Source of the DNA: an uncultured Bacilli bacterium
GTDB lineage: Bacteria > Bacillota_I > Bacilli_A > RFN20 > CAG-826
NCBI GenBank assembly: GCA_944358865.1
Contig: CALVRV010000007.1
Coordinates: 1 to 53,893, forward strand
DNA length: 53,893 bases
Direction of reading: 5' to 3'
Shown: piece by piece, positions 47,973 to 53,893 of the stretch
Layout: the number at the start of each line of letters is the position of its first letter
Numbering within the stretch: the stretch's first letter is position 1
Translations under genes and position numbers: made by a program
The notes under the pieces: model-generated
The model's input: only the letters and a program-made list of their open reading frames with translations
Databases searched by the model: none
What the model was told of the DNA's origin: nothing

Positions 47973-49211
47973 ATGGTTAGAAACGATGATGAATTAAAGA
48001 CATACTTAAAAAACCTAAGAACAGGTGATTATCAAAAAGATAATTTTGATGCTTTTTTAAAAAAGATAAATTTTATATATGATGTTCCATCCATTCATAT
48101 CGCAGGTAGTAACGGTAAGGGAAGTGTTGGCAATTATTTAAATAATATTTATCAAGATAAAGGATATAAAGTTGGTTATTTTTTCTCTCCATATTACTTA
48201 GATATGAAAGAAATGATATTAATAAATAACAATAAAATAGATTTAACATATATTGATAAAATAATTTCTAGTTATGATAAATATATAAGAAAATATAACT
48301 TAAGCGAATTTGAATTAGAGACTTTTATCGCTTTTAATTATTTTATAGATAATGATGTTGATATTGCTATTATTGAATGTGGAATGGGTGGAGAATATGA
48401 CGCGACAAATATATTTGTTCCAATAATAAGTGTTATTACCTCAATATCATTAGAGCACACTAATTTTTTAGGATCATCAATTACTGAGATTGCTCTATCT
48501 AAATCCGGAATTATTAAAGATAATATTGATGTTGTTATTGGTGAATTAGATGATGAAGCAAATCAAGTTATTTATCAAGAAGCACTTAAAAAACATTCTA
48601 AAGTAATAAAATATGATCCATATTATGATGAAAAAATAAAAGATTTTGGATACTATTTTTCTACATTAAAATATAAAGACTTATATATACCATCTTTAGG
48701 TACATATTCAATTATTGATGCTTTAATCGCTATTAAGGTTATCGACCATATAAATAATGTTTTTCCTGTTGATGAAACAAATATAAAAAACGGTCTTAAA
48801 ATTACTAAGATTAATGGAAGAATGAGTATTATAAATAACAATCCATTAACAATTATTGATGGAGCACATAATCCTGAAGGAATTAATAAATTATGTGAGT
48901 CAATAAATAAATTAAATATTGAAAATAAACAAATTCATGTCATTTTTGCAGCCTTTTTAGATAAAAATATCCAAAATATGCTATCAAGTTTAAATTTTAT
49001 TAGCAATGATATTTATCTAACTACTTTTGATAATCCTAGGGCTAGAAATAAAGGTGATTATTTCTTATATTTAGATGAATATAAATATGAAGATAACCCA
49101 ATTGATATTTATTTTAAATTAAAAGAACAATATCTAGATGATATTATTTTAATTTGTGGTTCACTAGCGTTTGCGTTTTATATGTATGATAAATTAAAGG
49201 AGAACAATTGA
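47973..49211 (+). CDS. folC: Folylpolyglutamate/dihydrofolate synthase
   Basis: 412-residue Mur-ligase-fold enzyme adding glutamate to folates. The P-loop is AGSNGKGSVG, followed by ECGMGGEYDATN and SLEHTNFLGSSITEIALSKSG, the latter typical of FolC. DGAHNPEG marks the C-terminal domain. ATG 47973 is chosen because upstream start codons lie within the divergent promoter. No ribosome site. folT follows directly, and the pair gives uptake then retention of folate. Confidence 0.93.
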   Translation: MVRNDDELKTYLKNLRTGDYQKDNFDAFLKKINFIYDVPSIHIAGSNGKGSVGNYLNNIYQDKGYKVGYFFSPYYLDMKEMILINNNKIDLTYIDKIISSYDKYIRKYNLSEFELETFIAFNYFIDNDVDIAIIECGMGGEYDATNIFVPIISVITSISLEHTNFLGSSITEIALSKSGIIKDNIDVVIGELDDEANQVIYQEALKKHSKVIKYDPYYDEKIKDFGYYFSTLKYKDLYIPSLGTYSIIDALIAIKVIDHINNVFPVDETNIKNGLKITKINGRMSIINNNPLTIIDGAHNPEGINKLCESINKLNIENKQIHVIFAAFLDKNIQNMLSSLNFISNDIYLTTFDNPRARNKGDYFLYLDEYKYEDNPIDIYFKLKEQYLDDIILICGSLAFAFYMYDKLKENN

Positions 49212-49213
49212 TA

Positions 49214-50011
49214 ATGAAAACTTATTCACTTTGGAGGGGATATAATTTTTCCTTGATTCAAAAAATAGCGTTAAGCGGTCTATTTATTGCTTTAGCTTGT
49301 GTTTTTAATAAAATATTCGCTATAAATTATATAAGTGCTGTACCATTTGTAAGAGTCTCTTTTGGTGGCATTGCTATTATTATTTTTGCTAGTTATTTAT
49401 TAGGTCCTTTTTATGGTTTATTAATTGGTGGATTACAAGATATTGTTGGGTATTTTGTTTTTGATATTAAAGCTTATCCTTGGTATCCAACAATTACTAC
49501 TACATATGTTTTATTAGGCTTTTTAACTCCTATTATTATTTATTTAGTTAAAAAAATTAAAAATGTAAATTTGTGTCGTATAACTTGTTATTCTACTATG
49601 TCTATTGTTTTGATTTTAACATCTTTATATATCATAGTTTGTGACCAAGCGATTATTTTTGATAATGTCTACAATATTGATTTATGGATTAAAATAACAT
49701 TTCCAATTTTAAGTTTATGTTTATTAATAACACTAGTGGTGGTATGTGAAATAATTTATCATAAGCAGAAAAAAGATTTATCTAATATTGAAATAAATAT
49801 TTTTCAATTGATGTTTTCTTGTTTTTTAATTGATTTATTTATTATTACTTTATATGGTTCATTAATGAAATCAATTGCCTTTGGAATGGATTTGCTTTTA
49901 ATAATATTATTTTGTCAAGCTCTTACAATGTTTTTTAATGTTCCTTTTAATGTTATAGTTTTAAATATCTTATTAAGAGTAACAAAAAGATATTATCGTC
50001 TAATTAATTAA
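49214..50011 (+). CDS. folT: Folate ECF transporter S-component, FolT-like
   Basis: 265-residue membrane protein with about eight helices. The first ~120 residues match FolT-type S-components: FVRVSFGGIAIIIFASYLLGPFYGLLIGGLQD, then a Tyr/Pro-rich loop (AYPWYPTIT). The C-terminal ~100 residues are extra helices. AAAGGAG lies 11 nt before ATG 49214; a TTG at 49208 overlapping the folC stop is an alternative start. Coupling to folC supports folate as the ligand. Confidence 0.82.
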   Translation: MKTYSLWRGYNFSLIQKIALSGLFIALACVFNKIFAINYISAVPFVRVSFGGIAIIIFASYLLGPFYGLLIGGLQDIVGYFVFDIKAYPWYPTITTTYVLLGFLTPIIIYLVKKIKNVNLCRITCYSTMSIVLILTSLYIIVCDQAIIFDNVYNIDLWIKITFPILSLCLLITLVVVCEIIYHKQKKDLSNIEINIFQLMFSCFLIDLFIITLYGSLMKSIAFGMDLLLIILFCQALTMFFNVPFNVIVLNILLRVTKRYYRLIN

Positions 50012-50172
50012 AAAATTGATGTAGTTACTACAATATATTAAACTTTGTTCTCCTTTTAAATTTAGTTTAAGAATTAACAATATTTTTTTCTATTTTTTAT
50101 AATGTTGCAATATTTTTAATATAATACTAAAATATAGCCAAACAAAAATTGTTTTGTTGTTGTTAAAAAATA
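50012..50172 (+). promoter_or_regulatory. Upstream region of the G-tract surface operon
   Basis: A TATAAT-like box lies near 50118-50123 and another near 50096-50101, so a leader of about 45-70 nt is possible. A small AACAAAA/TTTTGTT hairpin (about 50143-50160) occurs before the start. No ribosome site is visible before ATG 50173. Confidence 0.3.
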
Positions 50173-50838
50173 ATGGAATCAATAAAATTTAAAAACATAT
50201 TAAGAAAGTTGAATAAAATAACCTTCAATCCATTCGGGGGGGGGGTCTTATTTTTAATATGTTTATGTCTTACTAATGGTGGATTTGCTAGTTGGATTAT
50301 TGGTGGGGGCGGAAGCCTGTTACAATCGGTAAACGGGCAAATAAATATAGGGAATGTTTATACCTTTATCAGTTTAAATAAAACAGAATACGAAAATGGA
50401 TATAAATGTTTTACTGTGTGTCAAGATGGGCTTATTAACGAACCAGGTATTGTATCAAATTATGGTGAAGTAATCTATTACCTTAGTGTGGATTCTAATG
50501 CTGCCTCTAGTTTTATTACAAATAATTCAATATCGGTAATATTTACTTTATCAAATAATTCTGGATATTTTATCAATTCAAATAAAAAACTTTTCGATAT
50601 TAGTTATGGGATTAATTATCCATCAACGTATATTCCAGTTGAAGATTCTAATTATCTTACTTATTGTTCAATTGTTACAAATCAAGTGGTTCTTAACATT
50701 CAGCAAAGTTTAACTTTTTCCATTCATTTTAAATTTAATTATATAGGAACTGACTTTAAAACCTTTTTTAATACTTTGCCAGGAGAAGGAGCAGTGACAC
50801 CTAATTTCTCTCTTTTAATTGAAGGAGTTAGAAATTGA
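50173..50838 (+). CDS. Exported protein with a G10 tract in its signal sequence
   Basis: 221 residues. A basic N-terminus (FKNILRKLNKI) and a hydrophobic segment (about 23-46) ending GGFASWII form a signal or anchor. The rest is beta-rich, Asn/Ser/Tyr-rich, with no recognised domain. Codons 22-25 are encoded by ten consecutive G bases (50236-50245), in frame here. The N-terminus resembles that of the next protein (LRKL, hydrophobic stretch, GFAS-aromatic-I). Its TGA stop overlaps the next ATG (TGATG). The short signal recalls SipW-type exported fibre proteins, but that is only a suggestion. Role unknown. Confidence 0.75.
   Translation: MESIKFKNILRKLNKITFNPFGGGVLFLICLCLTNGGFASWIIGGGGSLLQSVNGQINIGNVYTFISLNKTEYENGYKCFTVCQDGLINEPGIVSNYGEVIYYLSVDSNAASSFITNNSISVIFTLSNNSGYFINSNKKLFDISYGINYPSTYIPVEDSNYLTYCSIVTNQVVLNIQQSLTFSIHFKFNYIGTDFKTFFNTLPGEGAVTPNFSLLIEGVRN
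50236..50245 (+). repeat. Homopolymeric G10 tract
   Basis: Ten consecutive G bases in a very AT-rich genome, inside the coding sequence of the exported protein. Nine G would give the stop TAA four codons later; eleven G would give a TAA after about ten codons. A candidate contingency locus. Confidence 0.9.
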
Positions 50839-53789
50839 TGTTGCGCAAATTAAAGTCTTTTTTCCTTCCTCTTTTAACTACAATGCTAGTTTTAAGTGGC
50901 TTTGCCTCTTTTATATTTACTATTTATGACACTAACGATAATATAAATGAAAATGCAGTTGTTGAGATTGATAGAGAATCAAGATATGTTGCTTACATTG
51001 AAAACGATGGAAACAACACTAAATACACTAGCATAGAAAAAGCTTTAGATGATGCAGCTCAAAAAGGTGGAGAACAAACTGTTTTTGTTATTCCTGGAAT
51101 AAGTTCTCCTTCTAACCCTATTAAAATAACGAGAGAGTGTACAATATCTTCTGGTGTAACACTTGCAATGCCTTACGAGTTTGATGATGATAACAAACCT
51201 ATTTATGAACCAGATAAGTATGGACCTAGTATTTTTGGACATAATCCATTTAATAAAATAGATGGCTTTAGTGACGATAATGAAACTTATATTAAGACTT
51301 ATGTTTTAGTAAAAGGAGGCGTTGAACTTAATATATCTGATGGTGGCACTTTAAAAATGGGTGGTTTTAGAAGGAGTACTGCTCCACAAGGATCAACTGG
51401 TGGAAATCATGTTCAACTTGTCTTAGAAGAATATTCTATGATTAATTGTTATGGAACTATCGATTGTGATGGCTATATAAAAGAATCGTTTGATAATAAT
51501 AGTAGTCAAATCAACATTTTTAGCAGTGGAAAACTCATGGAACCACTTGTTATCTATGATTGGTCTAGTGCTAGTAATACCCAAACATATTTAAGTAATG
51601 GGATTTTTCCGTTTAATTTATTTGAATTGCCACAAGTATCTGTAAAAATTAGAATATATTCCGGTGGTGTTTTAAATGCAAAGGCCTGGATTACTGGAAC
51701 TAGAGTCGGCGATGTTACTAGTACTGCTAATCTAATTGGTGGAACTGATGACGGAATATCTCTATTGATATCAAATAAAAACGGAGATTTAAATGATTAT
51801 ATAGATTGGAAGAGCACAGATAAATCTATTGGAAACTCAATTATATACAATTCAGGAGACAAAAATAATACATTAGGAAATCATAAAACAAATATTGATG
51901 TTTGTGGCGAATATAAGTTTGAAAGCATGACATTAGATGTGCAATCAGGATTTGGATCTGTACCGATTGATTCTTCAGAATATTTTCTTCCGTTTTCCTC
52001 CATTTTTGATATAAACATTATAAGTGGTGTGTTTAACATAAATAATAGAATTAAGTTTTTACCAGGTTCAGAAATTACTATTGGCAAAAACGCTATTGCC
52101 AATGCTAAGGCTGGTATAGCCGTTTTTAATAGTCATAAAAATTCTAGTGGACAAGCAATCGCTAGTTATTTGACTAACCAACAAGCAGCTTATTTTGAAA
52201 ATAATGGAACATTTTATCTTGAGTCTGGTTCTTTCTTTGGAAAAATACATGCTTCTTTAGAAAACGGAGATGAAAATTCGAAAATAATTGTTGGAGATGT
52301 CCAATGTTATGCAACAACAAAAGAACTTACTAATAATGATTTTACAGATTCTTTAAAAGCAGATATAAAATTTGCTCAAGATACTTCTTTAATTTCTGAC
52401 TATGATTTATTGCCTAATACTACATATATGTGGGAAGAAGATGAACAATCAAATAAAGCATTTTGGTATATTCCTGGATACGTACTTAATTTTAATATTT
52501 TATCTAGCAGTGGTGGAAACATAAATGACGATTTCAGTTTCGATGTTAGACTAAATAACAATGATAATGAAATTTATAGTTTCAATAATAATAGTCAACT
52601 CTACTTGAGGGTTGAACCTGGAACTACTTTTGAGATTATTAATCCTGTCAACATATCATCCTTTAAATTTGAAGATGAAAGCGATGTAATGTTCAATACT
52701 GTATATACTGCTAATTCAAGCATTAATTTTAATATTAAGCCAAACGAAATTAACGCTGTTGATAAAATAGCCCGTGTTAGTATTTATAATGTGACAGACA
52801 ATTCAGAAAAAGATTCATACTCATATGATAGCGAGACAAAATTAACATTAAAAGCAAAATTCTATGATAGTTCTAATAATGAAATTACTGATGTTTCCGG
52901 TCTAGATATAGAATATAAATGGAGTGTAGATGGTGTAGATCAAAGTAATAATACTGATAATTTTGAATATACATTTAAACAAGAAGAAAATGAAAAGATT
53001 TATAATGTGGCACTATCAGTAAGTTTAAAAGTAAATAATGAAATCGTTTTTGAAGAAAACACCTCTATTAAAATAACAATCAATGTAGACCCTGGGTGCT
53101 TTAGTTCTGGAACTCTTATTACAACTAATAATGGTGAAAAGAAAGTTGAAGATTTAACTAGAGATGACCTAATTTTAACATTCAACCATTATTCTGGTGA
53201 ATATGAATATAAGCCTATTTTAATGCTAATTAACCATGGTGATAGATATCATGATGTTATTGAATTAAACTTTAATGACAATACAAATTTTGAGGTTATC
53301 AATCATCATAGTTTATTTGACATAAGTGAAAATAAGTATGTCGTAATTAATGAAACTAATTATACCAATTATATCGGACATCGTTTTTTAAAATATGAAA
53401 ATGGTTTGAAAAAAATTGTTACTTTAACTAGCGTTAATATTACAACAAAATATACCGGATCTTATACATTGATTACTGATGGAAATTATAATTGTTTAGC
53501 TAATAATTTATTAAATATAACTCCTTCAATTAAAGGTTTCTACAATATCTTTGATTATGATGAAAATCATGTATATAAGGCTTCAAAGGTAGAGCAAGCT
53601 ATTGAAGAATATGGTTTATATTCATATGATTATTGGCAAGATTACATTGATTATGATGTTTTTATTGGATTTAATGTTCCTTATCTTAAGATTTCAGTAG
53701 GCAAGGGTTTAGTTAATGAAGAGTATTTGTTCTATTTAATTAGATGGTATTATTCAATGATTGAATCAGGTGAAGCTATTATTTATTAA
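50838..53789 (+). CDS. Large surface protein with C-terminal Hint (Hedgehog/intein) domain
   Basis: 983 residues. Signal/anchor sequence about 1-30 (LRKLKSFFLP...GFASFIF). A beta-helix-like region rich in Gly/Asn/Ser follows (about 60-540), beginning with a SIEKALDDAAQKG segment typical of parallel beta-helix proteins, then Ig-like regions (about 540-750). At Cys754 a Hint domain begins: CFSSGTLITTNNGEKKVEDL, with block B His823-His824 (EVINHHSLFD) and a closing block to about Asn890 (ITDGNYNCLANNLL). A 93-residue tail of no known family follows. Hint domains cleave the chain at the Cys by N-S acyl shift. ATG 50838 has GGAG 11 nt upstream and overlaps the previous stop (TGATG). Confidence 0.8.
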   Translation: MLRKLKSFFLPLLTTMLVLSGFASFIFTIYDTNDNINENAVVEIDRESRYVAYIENDGNNTKYTSIEKALDDAAQKGGEQTVFVIPGISSPSNPIKITRECTISSGVTLAMPYEFDDDNKPIYEPDKYGPSIFGHNPFNKIDGFSDDNETYIKTYVLVKGGVELNISDGGTLKMGGFRRSTAPQGSTGGNHVQLVLEEYSMINCYGTIDCDGYIKESFDNNSSQINIFSSGKLMEPLVIYDWSSASNTQTYLSNGIFPFNLFELPQVSVKIRIYSGGVLNAKAWITGTRVGDVTSTANLIGGTDDGISLLISNKNGDLNDYIDWKSTDKSIGNSIIYNSGDKNNTLGNHKTNIDVCGEYKFESMTLDVQSGFGSVPIDSSEYFLPFSSIFDINIISGVFNINNRIKFLPGSEITIGKNAIANAKAGIAVFNSHKNSSGQAIASYLTNQQAAYFENNGTFYLESGSFFGKIHASLENGDENSKIIVGDVQCYATTKELTNNDFTDSLKADIKFAQDTSLISDYDLLPNTTYMWEEDEQSNKAFWYIPGYVLNFNILSSSGGNINDDFSFDVRLNNNDNEIYSFNNNSQLYLRVEPGTTFEIINPVNISSFKFEDESDVMFNTVYTANSSINFNIKPNEINAVDKIARVSIYNVTDNSEKDSYSYDSETKLTLKAKFYDSSNNEITDVSGLDIEYKWSVDGVDQSNNTDNFEYTFKQEENEKIYNVALSVSLKVNNEIVFEENTSIKITINVDPGCFSSGTLITTNNGEKKVEDLTRDDLILTFNHYSGEYEYKPILMLINHGDRYHDVIELNFNDNTNFEVINHHSLFDISENKYVVINETNYTNYIGHRFLKYENGLKKIVTLTSVNITTKYTGSYTLITDGNYNCLANNLLNITPSIKGFYNIFDYDENHVYKASKVEQAIEEYGLYSYDYWQDYIDYDVFIGFNVPYLKISVGKGLVNEEYLFYLIRWYYSMIESGEAIIY

Positions 53790-53861
53790 CAAAAAATAAA
53801 AATAACGTGAATTCTTAAACTAAATTCCGTTTCCTGTAGGTAAAATAAATAACGAATTTAA

Positions 53862-53893
53862 TTAGAATAATTTATCAAATGCTTCTTGTCCAA
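53862..53893 (-). CDS. Possible 3' end of a minus-strand gene (partial)
   Basis: Read on the minus strand from the window edge, GQEAFDKLF is followed by TAA (53862-53864). This is a plausible protein C-terminus, but only ten codons are visible, so it may be chance. Confidence 0.3.
   Translation of the reverse strand, partial: GQEAFDKLF

Noticed and set aside
51045-53185. Several minus-strand open frames inside the Hint-protein gene
   Set aside because: They are antisense shadows without ribosome sites or protein-like composition.
53097-53507. A true splicing intein in the surface protein
   Set aside because: There is no LAGLIDADG insert, no clear terminal His-Asn before a nucleophilic residue, and the host protein is not a typical intein host. 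A Hedgehog-like or cleavage-only Hint domain fits better.

Overview
This is an AT-rich chromosomal segment from a Firmicutes/Mollicutes-like bacterium. It is probably an uncultured, host-associated, anaerobic member of the Bacilli close to the Acholeplasma/RFN20/Erysipelotrichales lineages; this placement is inferred. Supporting signs are lipoproteins with Ser/Thr-rich linkers, BspA-type and Big_2 surface domains, a ClpB without its N-domain as in mollicutes, a superoxide reductase, two ECF vitamin S-components, AsnRS together with GatCAB, and no prophage or rRNA. UGA acts as a stop (folC, 50836-50838), so the code is the standard one.

Layout. 1-10925: a lipoprotein region (type I pullulanase, M6 metalloprotease, a giant BspA/Big_2 protein) with a methyltransferase and a zinc-ribbon membrane protein. 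10926-11455: a decayed IS1182-type transposase. 11456-18743: a TM2 protein, a TPP riboswitch controlling ThiT, an unknown membrane protein, DUF402, then the t6A cluster tsaE-tsaB-rimI-tsaD, asnS and a 40-residue membrane peptide. 18936-24971: two lipoproteins and a three-gene operon of unknown membrane proteins. 25027-34939: a thioredoxin-like lipoprotein, pcrA-ligA-gatCAB-galE and a lysophospholipase-like hydrolase. 34956-41015: tRNA-Arg(CCU), a flavodoxin-like reductase, cysK-cysE, clpB with a CIRCE element, a sirtuin and desulfoferrodoxin. 41188-44434: an unknown gene running into a SLOG pseudogene, and a Wzy/O-antigen-ligase-like protein. 44596-46299: a C-terminally anchored surface protein. 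46473-47402: an MntA/HepT toxin-antitoxin module. 47451-50011: smpB, folC and folT. 50173-53789: a two-gene surface-protein unit.

The most striking locus is 50173-53789. A ten-G homopolymer sits in the signal-sequence coding region of the first gene, and changing it by one base either way gives an immediate stop. This gene is coupled by a TGATG overlap to a 983-residue surface protein ending in a Hedgehog/intein (Hint) domain plus a unique tail. I read it as a candidate phase-variable, self-processing surface system.

Other themes are as follows. Many first genes of transcription units have no Shine-Dalgarno sequence, and their -10 box lies only 6-14 nt before the ATG, often as an extended TGn form. 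That suggests widespread leaderless mRNAs, whereas internal genes carry normal ribosome binding sites. The toxin-antitoxin operon has ACGCA-N5-TGCGT operators 32 bp apart. A 20-bp dyad TTATCAT-N6-ATGATAA occurs at both the asnS and smpB/folC promoters. A 38-bp terminator-containing sequence recurs downstream of two lipoprotein genes. Coordinates of motifs were counted by hand from the sequence. Family assignments are by motif recognition, not database search.
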